From: Planctomycetales bacterium 4484_123
Lineage (GTDB): Bacteria; Planctomycetota; Phycisphaerae; SM23-33
NCBI GenBank assembly: GCA_002049885.1
Contig: MVCS01000016.1
Location: forward strand, 1-16,091
Direction: 5' to 3'
DNA length: 16,091 nt
Shown: piece by piece, positions 7,688-14,419 of the stretch
Numbering within the stretch: the stretch's first letter is position 1
Layout: every line of letters starts with the position of its first letter
Program-made: the position numbers and the translations under genes
The notes under the pieces: generated by a model
The model's database searches: none
Told to the model about the DNA's origin: nothing
What the model saw: only the letters and a program-made list of their open reading frames with translations

Positions 7688-8707
7688 ATGCCGCCTGCTG
7701 GCAGCAGTGCGAACGGGGGGGAGGAATACCTCCTGGACTTCGAGAAACCCCTGGCTCAGTTGGCCCGCTCCATCGCCGAGCTGGAGGCCGAGCAGGCCAA
7801 CGCCGGCAGGGACCACGGTGCCCAGATACGCCGGCTGCGAGCCGAGTACGTGGAGGTGCTGCGCAACACCTACGCCAACCTCACCGCCTGGGAAACGGTG
7901 CAGGTGGCCCGGCACCCCCGCCGCCCGCTGGCCACCGACTACATTGAGCGCATCGTCACCGACTTCGTCGAGCTGCACGGCGACCGGCGCTTCGCCGACG
8001 ACCGCGCCATCCGCTGCGGACTGGGGCGGGTGGCGACCGAGCGGCTGGTCATCGTCGCCCAGCAGAAGGGCCGGGAAACACGCGAGAAGATCGAGTGCAA
8101 CTTCGGCTGCGCCCACCCGGAGGGCTATCGCAAGGCCCTGCGGGCGATGAAGCTCGCCGAGAAGTTCTCCCTGCCGGTGGTCACGCTGATCGACACGCCG
8201 GGGGCCTATCCGGGCATCGGCTCGGAGGAGCGTGGCGTGGCGGAGGCCATCGCGGTCAACCTGCGCGAGATGAGCCGGCTGCGGACACCCGTCATCTGCG
8301 TGGTCATCGGCGAGGGCGGCTCCGGCGGGGCGCTGGGCATCGGCGTCGGCGACCGCATGGCCATGCTCCAGTACGCCTACTACAGCGTCATCAGCCCCGA
8401 GGGCTGTGCCGCCATCCTGTGGAAGACCGGCGAGAAGGCACAGGAGGCCGCCGAGGCCATGAAGATCACCGCCGCCGACCTGAAGGCCCTGGACCTGATC
8501 GACGAGATCATCACCGAACCGTTGGGCGGGGCCCACCGCAACCCAGCCGAGGCCGCCTCCAACCTCGAGCGCTTCATCATCCGCTCCCTGCGAGAACTGC
8601 GGCGAACGCCCATCGAGGAGCTGCTGGAGGCCCGCTATCGGCGCTGGCGGCGCATGGGCAAGTTCGTCCGCATGACTGCGGCCTCCGCCGCCAACAGCGC
8701 CTCCTGA
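7688..8707 (+). CDS. accA: Acetyl-CoA carboxylase carboxyltransferase, alpha subunit
   Basis: Alpha subunit of the carboxyltransferase that moves CO2 from carboxybiotin to acetyl-CoA, making malonyl-CoA for fatty acid synthesis; works with AccD, which is not in this window. With ATG at 7688 (GGAG about six bases upstream) the protein has 339 residues, near the usual ~320. The start of the family alignment is visible as LDFEKPLAQLARSIAELEAE, followed by ELHGDRRFADDRAI, CAHPEGYRKALR, TLIDTPGAYPGIGSEERG, VIGEGGSGGALGIG and YSVISPEGCAAILWK, all signature blocks. An alternative ATG at 7568 has AGGAGA directly before it and would add 40 low-complexity residues containing the hairpin; family length argues for 7688. 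It converges with trpA 34 bases on. The downstream edge carries a short GC stem-loop. Confidence 0.95.
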   Translation: MPPAGSSANGGEEYLLDFEKPLAQLARSIAELEAEQANAGRDHGAQIRRLRAEYVEVLRNTYANLTAWETVQVARHPRRPLATDYIERIVTDFVELHGDRRFADDRAIRCGLGRVATERLVIVAQQKGRETREKIECNFGCAHPEGYRKALRAMKLAEKFSLPVVTLIDTPGAYPGIGSEERGVAEAIAVNLREMSRLRTPVICVVIGEGGSGGALGIGVGDRMAMLQYAYYSVISPEGCAAILWKTGEKAQEAAEAMKITAADLKALDLIDEIITEPLGGAHRNPAEAASNLERFIIRSLRELRRTPIEELLEARYRRWRRMGKFVRMTAASAANSAS

Positions 8708-8725
8708 AACCGCCGCCCGGGACGC

Positions 8726-8739
8726 CGGGGTGTGCCCCG
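8726..8739. terminator. Small stem-loop between convergent accA and trpA
   Basis: CGGGG-TGTG-CCCCG fills most of the 34-base gap between the accA and trpA stop codons. Its position suits a shared bidirectional terminator, but the stem is only five pairs and there is no T-tract. Confidence 0.3.
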
Positions 8740-8741
8740 CC

Positions 8742-9560
8742 TCAGGCTATCGGCTCCAGCAATCCGCCGACGAACTCGCCCACCTTGGCCACGAGCTGGT
8801 CTGTCGGCAGATCCTTGTGCTGCGATATCCGCCGGACGATCGCCGAGCCGACGATGGCTCCGTCGGCCACCTCGCAAACGGCCGCGACCATCTGAGGATT
8901 GGAAATGCCGAAGCCCACGCAGACGGGCGTGTCGGTGTGCCGGCGCAGTTCGCCCACCGCCCGGATGGTGTCTTCCGGCAGACGCTCGCGCTCACCGGTG
9001 ATGCCGGCCACCGAGATGAAATAGATGAACCCGCGCGAGTGCCGGGCGATCTCGACCCGGCGCCGCGGCGGGGTGGTGGGTGCGATGAGCATGACGTTGG
9101 CCAGGCCATCGGCGGCGGCCAGGGGCTCCAGGTTGCCGGCCTCCTCCAGCGGCAGGTCGGGGATAATCAGGCCGTCGAAACCGGCATCGGCCGCTGAACG
9201 AAGGTACACCTCCGGGCGGCAGCGAAAGACTATCGAATAGCTGACCATGGCCACCAGGGCCAGCCCGGCCCCGCCGGCGCGCCAGCGGCGGACCATCTCC
9301 AGGACGGCCTGGCTGGTCACACCGGCGGCCAGGGCCTCGGTGTAAGAGGCCTGGATGGTCGGCCCGTCGGCGATGGGGTCGGAAAAGGGAATGCCCAACT
9401 CCGCCACGCGCACGCCGCGACGCTCCAGGTCAATGAGGATCGCCTCGGTGGTCTGGAGGTCCGGGTGCCCGGCCGTCAGAAACGGCACCAGCGCCTTCTT
9501 CCCCGCCGCCCGCAGTTCAGAGAAAACCTTCACCAAGCGATTGTCCGAGAGGTCTGTCAT
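8742..9560 (-). CDS. trpA: Tryptophan synthase alpha chain
   Basis: TIM-barrel subunit that cleaves indole-3-glycerol phosphate to indole and glyceraldehyde 3-phosphate, channelling indole to TrpB in the alpha2-beta2 complex. 272 residues, normal length, from ATG at 9560 with a GAGAGACG purine stretch upstream. Catalytic Glu54 lies in VAELGIPFSD and catalytic Asp65 in SDPIADGPTIQ. PDLPLEEA, the loop VAGITGERE and the phosphate-binding CVGFGISNP and GAIVGSAIV follow. One deviation is FLTAGHPD near residues 27-34, where E. coli and Salmonella have a GDP motif. Normally trpA directly follows or overlaps trpB; here 603 bases holding a GxxExxY gene and inverted repeats lie between them, so translational coupling to trpB is unlikely. 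Confidence 0.96.
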   Translation of the reverse strand: MTDLSDNRLVKVFSELRAAGKKALVPFLTAGHPDLQTTEAILIDLERRGVRVAELGIPFSDPIADGPTIQASYTEALAAGVTSQAVLEMVRRWRAGGAGLALVAMVSYSIVFRCRPEVYLRSAADAGFDGLIIPDLPLEEAGNLEPLAAADGLANVMLIAPTTPPRRRVEIARHSRGFIYFISVAGITGERERLPEDTIRAVGELRRHTDTPVCVGFGISNPQMVAAVCEVADGAIVGSAIVRRISQHKDLPTDQLVAKVGEFVGGLLEPIA

Positions 9561-9600
9561 CTTCGTCTCTCAAAAACACCCGAGGCTACAGAGGCGAACG

Positions 9601-9628
9601 CGACACAGAGGCACAGAGATACAGAGGC
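9601..9628 (+). repeat. Imperfect inverted repeat, copy 1 (trpA side)
   Basis: 28 bases built from ACAGAGG-type units (9601-9611 reads CGACACAGAGG, ending ACAGAGGC). By eye it matches the reverse complement of 10109-10136 at 25 of 28 positions. A further ACAGAGGCG unit lies just outside, at 9588-9596. The four bases immediately outside (9597-9600) read AACG. Confidence 0.75.
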
Positions 9629-9683
9629 GTTCCCGAAAAACAGTCGGTTGAGTTATTCCCAGTGAGCCCTTCGTCCGGCGCGG

Positions 9684-10145
9684 TCAGTTTATTACCCTCC
9701 TCACTCCGCGGGTCAGCGTCGGCTGGTTGAAATTCATCAACAAGCCGACCCGTTTCCCGGCTGCTTTCAATGCGCTTCGCAACTGAGCTACGTGCACGCC
9801 CGCTAGCGCCTCGACAGACTTGAGCTCCACCACAACCTGGTCATCCACCAGGAGGTCCAGCTTGTGCTTGCCCACGACCCTGCCGCGATAAGAAACGGTC
9901 ACCGGCACCTGCCGCTTGACCTGGTGGCCTCTCAGCTCCAATTCCACGGCCAGGGCATTCTCATAGATTCTCTCAAGGAAACCGGGCCCCAGTTGCCGGT
10001 GTGTGGCTATTGCTGCAGCAATGATGGCCTCAGTCAACTCCCGCAAAGGGTACTCACACTCCGGGAATTGCCCTTCGGGGTTCGAATCCGGCGCCTGTGT
10101 CACTCCGGGCCTCTGTTCCTCTGTCCCTCTGTGTCGAACGGGCAT
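9684..10145 (-). CDS. GxxExxY family protein (PD-(D/E)XK-like, PDDEXK_3)
   Basis: 153 residues from ATG at 10145; a GTG at 10103 would give 139. The family-naming motif appears as LGPGFLERIYENAL, followed by the nuclease-like core GKHKLDLLVDDQVVVELKSVEAL (Asp, then ExK) and a QLRSALKAAGKRVGLLMNF block, as in other members. The family is widespread with no established role; the fold suggests DNA/RNA cleavage or binding, but activity is unproven. With the ATG start the first residues (HRGTEEQRP) are encoded by the flanking ACAGAGG repeat, a pattern familiar from this family, so the ATG may be fortuitous. It lies in the same direction as trpB and trpA, 18 bases after trpB, so it is probably read through from the trp operon. 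Confidence 0.88.
   Translation of the reverse strand: MPVRHRGTEEQRPGVTQAPDSNPEGQFPECEYPLRELTEAIIAAAIATHRQLGPGFLERIYENALAVELELRGHQVKRQVPVTVSYRGRVVGKHKLDLLVDDQVVVELKSVEALAGVHVAQLRSALKAAGKRVGLLMNFNQPTLTRGVRRVIN
10109..10136 (-). repeat. Imperfect inverted repeat, copy 2 (trpB side)
   Basis: Partner of 9601-9628 in inverted orientation, made of CCTCTGT units (10109-10116 reads GCCTCTGT, ending GTGTCG). It overlaps the 5' codons of the GxxExxY gene. AACG follows directly at 10137-10140, matching 9597-9600. Confidence 0.75.
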
Positions 10146-10163
10146 GGTTGCCGGGACGGGCTC

Positions 10164-11405
10164 TCAGGATTCCTTTGTCTCTCTGCGTTTGAGGATTTCT
10201 GCGATCTCGTTGCAGTCCTTGTCGCCCCGGCCGGAGAGGTTTATCAGGACGATCTGGTCCGGTTCCATTTCGGCGGCCAGGCGGACGGCCTCGCGCACCG
10301 CGTGGGCGGATTCCAGGGCCGGGATGATGCCCTCGGTGCGGGCCAGCAGACACAGCGCGTCGATGGCCTGCTCGTCGGTGCAGGTGGTATAGGTGACCCG
10401 CCCGATGTCCTTCCAGTAGGCGTGTTCGGGGCCGACGCCGGGGTAGTCAAGCCCGGCCGAGACGCTGTGCACCGGGGCGGTCTGGCCCTCGTCGTCCTGC
10501 AAGACGTAGCTGAGCGAGCCGTGGAGCACCCCCGGCTCACCGGCCACCAGCGAGGCGGCGTGGTCGCCCAGTTTCATGCTTCGGCCGCCGGCCTCCACGC
10601 CCACCATTCGCACCTGCTCGTCGGCGATCATGGGGGCGAAGATGCCCGCAGCGTTGGACCCTCCCCCTACGCAGGCGACGATGAGGTCGGGCAGTCGGCC
10701 CTCGGCCTCGAGCATCTGCCGGCGGGCCTCGCGCCCGATGCAACTCTGGAACTCGCGGACCATCTCCGGGTACGGGGCCGGGCCCACCACCGAGCCGATG
10801 ATGTAATGCGTGTGCTCCACCGATGCCATCCAGTCGCGCAGGGCCTCGTTGCAGGCATCCTTGAGCGTCCGCTGGCCGCTCTCGACGGGCACCACGCGGG
10901 CGCCCATCAGTTCCATGCGGAAGACGTTCAGGGCCTGCCGGCGGATGTCCTCGGTGCCCATGTACACCTCGCACCGGAGGCCGAAGACCGCCGCGGCCAT
11001 GGCCGTGGCCACCCCATGCTGGCCCGCGCCGGTCTCGGCAATGACCCGCTCCTTGCCCATCCGCAGCGCCAGCAGCGCCTGACCGAGGGTGTTGTTTATC
11101 TTGTGCGCGCCGGTGTGGTTCATGTCTTCGCGCTTGAGGTAGATTCGCGCCCCGCCCACGTGCTCGGTCAGTCGGCGGGCGAAGTACAGCTCGCTCGGCC
11201 GGCCGGCGATTTCCCGCAGGCAGCGCTCGAACTCGGCCCGGAAGCCCTCGTCCGCCATGGCGGCGCGATACTCGCGCTCCAACTGCGCCAAGGCGGACAT
11301 CAGCGTCTCGGGCACGAAACGCCCGCCATACGGGCCGAAGTATCCGCCCCGGGCTTGGGAAGCCTTTTCCTCGGGCATCAGATGCCCCTCGTCAAGCTGG
11401 GTCAT
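10164..11405 (-). CDS. trpB: Tryptophan synthase beta chain
   Basis: PLP enzyme that condenses indole with L-serine to give L-tryptophan, with TrpA. 413 residues from ATG at 11405; an internal ATG at 11378 would remove nine residues and still precede the conserved start GGYFGPYGGRFVPETL. The PLP lysine is Lys102 in NHTGAHKINNTLGQ. Other landmarks are ETGAGQHGVATA, GTEDIRRQALNVFRM, the phosphate-binding CVGGGSNAAG, SAGLDYPGVGPEHAYW, GIIPALESAHA and NLSGRGDKD. This is the canonical TrpB1 type that pairs with TrpA, not the TrpB2 type. One oddity is GPAPYP, where E. coli TrpB has GPHPYP. Upstream is the TIM-barrel isomerase (100-base gap, same strand); downstream is the inserted GxxExxY gene. Confidence 0.96.
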   Translation of the reverse strand: MTQLDEGHLMPEEKASQARGGYFGPYGGRFVPETLMSALAQLEREYRAAMADEGFRAEFERCLREIAGRPSELYFARRLTEHVGGARIYLKREDMNHTGAHKINNTLGQALLALRMGKERVIAETGAGQHGVATAMAAAVFGLRCEVYMGTEDIRRQALNVFRMELMGARVVPVESGQRTLKDACNEALRDWMASVEHTHYIIGSVVGPAPYPEMVREFQSCIGREARRQMLEAEGRLPDLIVACVGGGSNAAGIFAPMIADEQVRMVGVEAGGRSMKLGDHAASLVAGEPGVLHGSLSYVLQDDEGQTAPVHSVSAGLDYPGVGPEHAYWKDIGRVTYTTCTDEQAIDALCLLARTEGIIPALESAHAVREAVRLAAEMEPDQIVLINLSGRGDKDCNEIAEILKRRETKES

Positions 11406-11505
11406 TGACGGTTCTCGAACGTCGATCCCGGGCTGGGGCCGTCCCCGCCAAGTCGGTTCCGGCCCCCGCCAACCACCATCGACGCCGATGCCGCAATCGC
11501 CGATT

Positions 11506-12273
11506 CTACCTCAGTCCCATCTCGTGGAGGTTCTCCAGCGAGATCTTCAACGAATCGAACGGGTCGCGCTCGTAGCACTCATCCTGTTCGACGCAATACC
11601 ATTCTACGCCGGCGTCCTTGGCGGCCGCGAGGATGGCAGGCCAATCCAGGTTGCCCTCGCCGATTTCCGCCATGCGCATGCCGTCGGGCCCCATGACCAT
11701 GTCCTTCAGGTGCAGCACGGGCATGCGCCCGGCGAGCTTGCGTATCCAGGCCGCCGGGCAGCCCCCGCCGGCCTGGACCCAGTAGGTGTCCAGCTCGGCC
11801 TTGACGTACTGCGGATCGGCCTGGTCGTAGAGAATCTCCAGCCAGGTCTTCCCGCCGGCCTTCTGGAACTCGAAGTTGTGGTTGTGATAGGAGAAGTCCA
11901 TGCCCGCATCGGCGAGCCTCCGGCCCACCTCGGTGGCCTTGGCGGCGAACTCGGCCACGCCGTCGGGGTTGCGGAACTCCTTGGGCATGCCCCCGATGGC
12001 CGGGTGCTTGCAGCCCCACATCCGGTGCTCCTCGATGACCTCGTCCATCTCATCGACGAAGCGGTTCCAGGGCGTGTGCGTGGAGGCCACGGCCAAGCCC
12101 TCGCCCCGGAGCATCCCGGCCAGCTCGGCCGGGTCGATGGGACCGAAGGCGGAGATCTGGATCGCTTGGTAGCCCATGGCCCGCACCTTCGCCAGCGTCT
12201 TGGCGATGTCCGCCGGGGTCTGCGTGAACTTTCGAAGCGTGTACATCTGTGCGGCAATGACTGTCCCGGCCAT
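11506..12273 (-). CDS. Sugar phosphate isomerase/epimerase family protein (xylose isomerase-like TIM barrel)
   Basis: 255 residues from ATG at 12273, chosen because GGAGGAGG lies just upstream and the protein then begins AGTVIAAQMYTLRKF, the first barrel strand typical of the family. Likely metal- and substrate-binding positions appear in order: ASTHTPW, FSYHNHNFEF (His pair), VKAELDTYWV, VLHLKDM and WYCVEQDEC, as in the AP-endonuclease-2/xylose-isomerase superfamily. The ending GEGNLDWPAILAAAKDAGVEW is common in sugar phosphate isomerase/epimerase annotations. It probably isomerises or epimerises a sugar, keto-sugar or inositol derivative; the substrate cannot be told from sequence. No signal peptide, so cytosolic. 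The membrane protein gene ends 83 bases upstream and trpB starts 100 bases downstream, all on one strand. Confidence 0.88.
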   Translation of the reverse strand: MAGTVIAAQMYTLRKFTQTPADIAKTLAKVRAMGYQAIQISAFGPIDPAELAGMLRGEGLAVASTHTPWNRFVDEMDEVIEEHRMWGCKHPAIGGMPKEFRNPDGVAEFAAKATEVGRRLADAGMDFSYHNHNFEFQKAGGKTWLEILYDQADPQYVKAELDTYWVQAGGGCPAAWIRKLAGRMPVLHLKDMVMGPDGMRMAEIGEGNLDWPAILAAAKDAGVEWYCVEQDECYERDPFDSLKISLENLHEMGLR

Positions 12274-12314
12274 GACCTCCTCCAAGCAGAAACGACAAGA
12301 CGACCTCGCAACCC

Positions 12315-12333
12315 GGTCCCCGCCCGGGGGACC
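12315..12333 (-). terminator. Stem-loop between the membrane protein and isomerase genes
   Basis: GGTCCCC-GCCCG-GGGGACC forms a perfect seven-base stem in the 83-base gap. It could attenuate read-through from the membrane protein gene into the isomerase gene. There is no T-tract on either strand, so the function is uncertain. Confidence 0.3.
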
Positions 12334-12356
12334 CGGCCCTACGGCGCCTGGCCGTC

Positions 12357-13358
12357 TCAGGCCCGGGACGGGGCGGCTTTTCTCTGCTGGCGCTGCTTTG
12401 CGGACTTTGCCTCCTCGGGCGTTTCGCGGAAGCGACAACTGGCCCAGAACCCGGCCACCGCCCCGCCGCAGCCCAGGCCCAGCCAGTGCACCGGCAGGGC
12501 CGCCCGCAACGGCACCTTGGCGGCCACCATCATCGCCTCGTGCCACACCGGCCCCGGGCCGGTGAAACTGCTCATCGCCCCCAGCAGGTACACCACCGTG
12601 CCCAGCAGCACCGGGCCCAGCCAGGCCGGGATGGAGCTGCGGACAGGGAAGGCCAGGTGCGCCACGAAGGCCGCTCCGAAGAAACTACCGGCCAGGGCAA
12701 AGGCGATCTGGCCGGTCTCCTGTGAGCGGAAGGTCAACACCAGCAGGATCATCGCCACTGCCAGCTCCATGGCCAGGAACCCCCCGGCCCACAGCAACCT
12801 CCTGGCCAGCGGGGTGGAGCCTCGGGCCGACCTGTCATCCGCAACGGCGCCTCTGCGGCGAGCAGTCGGGTCCGCCTCGGGGGCCGGGGCCGACGGCTCG
12901 GCCCAGAACCAATCGCCACACAACGGCCTGGCCAACATCCGCAGCAGATGCACCACCACCACGGCCGCCACCAGCACCCCCACCAGGGCCAGCATCTCCA
13001 CGGCCAGCATCGCAAACAGCTCCCCCAGCCTGCCCTCCCACTGCCACAGCAGCGTACGCATCGGCCCGCTGCGAACGCTCATCGCCGCCACGCCGGTAAG
13101 CGTGGCCAGCAGGGCTCCCTCGGCCCGGCCAGAAAGCGTCGCCAGGGCGCAGCCAGCCGCCAGGGCCGCCACCAGACCGGCAAAGACCGCCAACCGGGCA
13201 TACCCGCCGACCGGCAGGAACACCCAGGCGGCCTGCTTATCAGCCGGCGCCATGAGCTGCCAAATGGCGCACCAGCCCACCACCGCAGCGGCCACCGCCG
13301 CCAGGCGGACCTGAAGCTTCTCGACCCAATGCCGGACCCGTGGCTTCATCGAGGCCAT
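12357..13358 (-). CDS. Polytopic membrane protein of unknown function
   Basis: 333 residues from ATG at 13358; ATG at 13349 (MKPRVRHWVEKL) is equally plausible, and neither has a clear ribosome site. I do not recognise a family. About seven to eight hydrophobic segments are visible, for example AAVAAAVVGWCAIW (about 21-35), LAVFAGLVAALAAGCALATL (about 56-75), MLALVGVLVAAVVVVHLL (about 121-138), WAGGFLAMELAVAMILLVL (about 190-208), ALAGSFFGAAFVAHLAF and LGLGCGGAVAGFWASC. A charged, Pro/Ala/Arg-rich loop of about 45 residues (PSAPAPEADPTARRRG onward) splits the protein into two halves, and the C-terminus is Lys/Arg-rich (KSAKQRQQRKAAPSRA), suggesting a cytoplasmic tail. Codon usage matches the neighbours. 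It is first in the same-strand run leading to trpB and trpA, and is divergent from the GH3 gene. Confidence 0.75.
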   Translation of the reverse strand: MASMKPRVRHWVEKLQVRLAAVAAAVVGWCAIWQLMAPADKQAAWVFLPVGGYARLAVFAGLVAALAAGCALATLSGRAEGALLATLTGVAAMSVRSGPMRTLLWQWEGRLGELFAMLAVEMLALVGVLVAAVVVVHLLRMLARPLCGDWFWAEPSAPAPEADPTARRRGAVADDRSARGSTPLARRLLWAGGFLAMELAVAMILLVLTFRSQETGQIAFALAGSFFGAAFVAHLAFPVRSSIPAWLGPVLLGTVVYLLGAMSSFTGPGPVWHEAMMVAAKVPLRAALPVHWLGLGCGGAVAGFWASCRFRETPEEAKSAKQRQQRKAAPSRA

Positions 13359-13473
13359 CCGGGGCGTCCGCCCGCGCTACACACGAGGCGGCGGAAACCG
13401 CCCAGACATGACACGCCGAATACACTTCCGGTCGTGCCAAACACCGCGGTATCCTAATCGCATCTCTGGATGA

Positions 13474-14355
13474 AGGCAATTTCGAGCAGGAATTAGCCCC
13501 GGCCGGCCCACGGGCATCCCAATGCACATCGCCTCCGACCAGGAGGGCGACTTCAGCCAGGACTACGCCCGCGGCGGGGTGAGCCTGTTTCCCTCGCAGA
13601 TGGGCATGACCGCCGTGGGCGACGAGGAGCTGGTGTACCGGGCCTACCGGGCGGTGGCCCACCAGCAGCGCGCGGTGGGCATACGCATGCTGCACAACCC
13701 CTGCCTGGACGTCAACGTCGAGCCGGCCAATCCCGAGATCCGCACCCGCAGCTTCGGCGACGAGGCCGAGACGGCAGCCCGCATGGGACTGCTGGTGCTG
13801 CGGGCCTATCGCGACGAGGGCCTCATCGCCACCGGCAAGCACTTCCCCGGGCGGGGCGACTCCAAGCTCGATGTGCACTACCAGGCGGACGTCTTCCCCG
13901 GCGACCGCGAGGAGCTGGAGGCCGTCCACCTGCTGCCCTGCCGCCGGCTGATCCCCGAGGGCCTGCCGGCGATCATGACGGCCCACACCATCTACCCGGC
14001 GCTGGACGCCGAGGAGTGGCCAGCGTCGGTCTCCCGGCGGATCACCACCGCCCTGCTGCGCGAGCAGATGGGCTTCGAGGGCGTCATCACCACCGATGCC
14101 ATCGGCATGAAGGGCGTGGTGGACCGTTTCAGTTGCTGCGGCGAGGCGGCGGCCACGGCCGTCGCCGCCGGCAAGAAGGTGGTGGTCATCTCCAACGCGC
14201 CCTATCCTATGAGCATCCCCGCGGAGGCCACCACGGTGCTGCTGACCTTTTCCACCATGCCGCGCAGTCTGGAGCACGCCGCGGCGGTCATCTACGGCAA
14301 GGCCGCCTGCGGCGGCACCTGGCCGCTGAAGCACTATCCCATCCCGACGGCCTGA
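13474..14355 (+). pseudogene. Glycoside hydrolase family 3 gene, 5'-truncated and internally deleted
   Basis: Encodes a recognisable GH3 (beta-N-acetylhexosaminidase/beta-glucosidase-like) core. The only start codon is ATG at 13522 (277 residues), but it has no Shine-Dalgarno, and GH3-like sequence (GRPTGIP, leading into MHIASDQEG) continues upstream in frame to a TGA at 13471. The usual first ~60-90 residues are missing. From the ATG: SDQEG at 5-9, NPEIRTRSFGDEAE near 70-83, KHFPGRG at 106-112, D117/H119, and a probable nucleophile Asp192 in ITTDAIGM. At about residue 217 the sequence jumps from the end of the catalytic barrel (EAAATAVAAG) straight into the last part of a GH3 C-terminal domain (KKVVVISNAPYPM...AAAVIYGKAACGGTWPL). 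Intact relatives are about 500-600 residues. The 163-base gap to the divergent membrane protein gene holds at best a weak promoter-like TTCCGG/TATCCT pair (13426-13455). A functional minimal protein cannot be excluded. Confidence 0.72.
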
Positions 14356-14419
14356 AGCAGCCGCCGGGCGGTCGAGTCCTCCCGACGGGAACCGGTTTCC
14401 GACCCGTAGGAGTCAGCTC

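Larger units (their letters stand above)
9601..10136. mobile_element. Putative small insertion unit carrying the GxxExxY gene
   Basis: A 536-base segment bounded by the 28-base inverted repeats at 9601-9628 and 10109-10136, with AACG directly outside both ends (9597-9600 and 10137-10140), as a short target duplication would look. It lies between trpB and trpA, which are normally adjacent. The segment encodes no transposase; its only gene encodes a predicted nuclease-fold GxxExxY protein whose first codons run out through one repeat. Family context (GxxExxY genes among repeats in Planctomycetes and Verrucomicrobia) supports an inserted unit, but mobility is inferred. A four-base match can be chance, and the repeat units extend slightly past one boundary. 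Confidence 0.45.

Noticed and set aside
9585..9630. ACAGAGG repeats considered as a CRISPR-like array
   Set aside because: Units are only about nine bases with no unique spacers; they fit a simple or inverted repeat bounding the GxxExxY gene.
11435..11471. GGGG/CCCC hairpin and a repeated CCCCGCCAA between trpB and the isomerase gene
   Set aside because: A four-base stem and a nine-base repeat in a GC-rich gap are not distinguishable from chance; no trp leader peptide or attenuator is visible.
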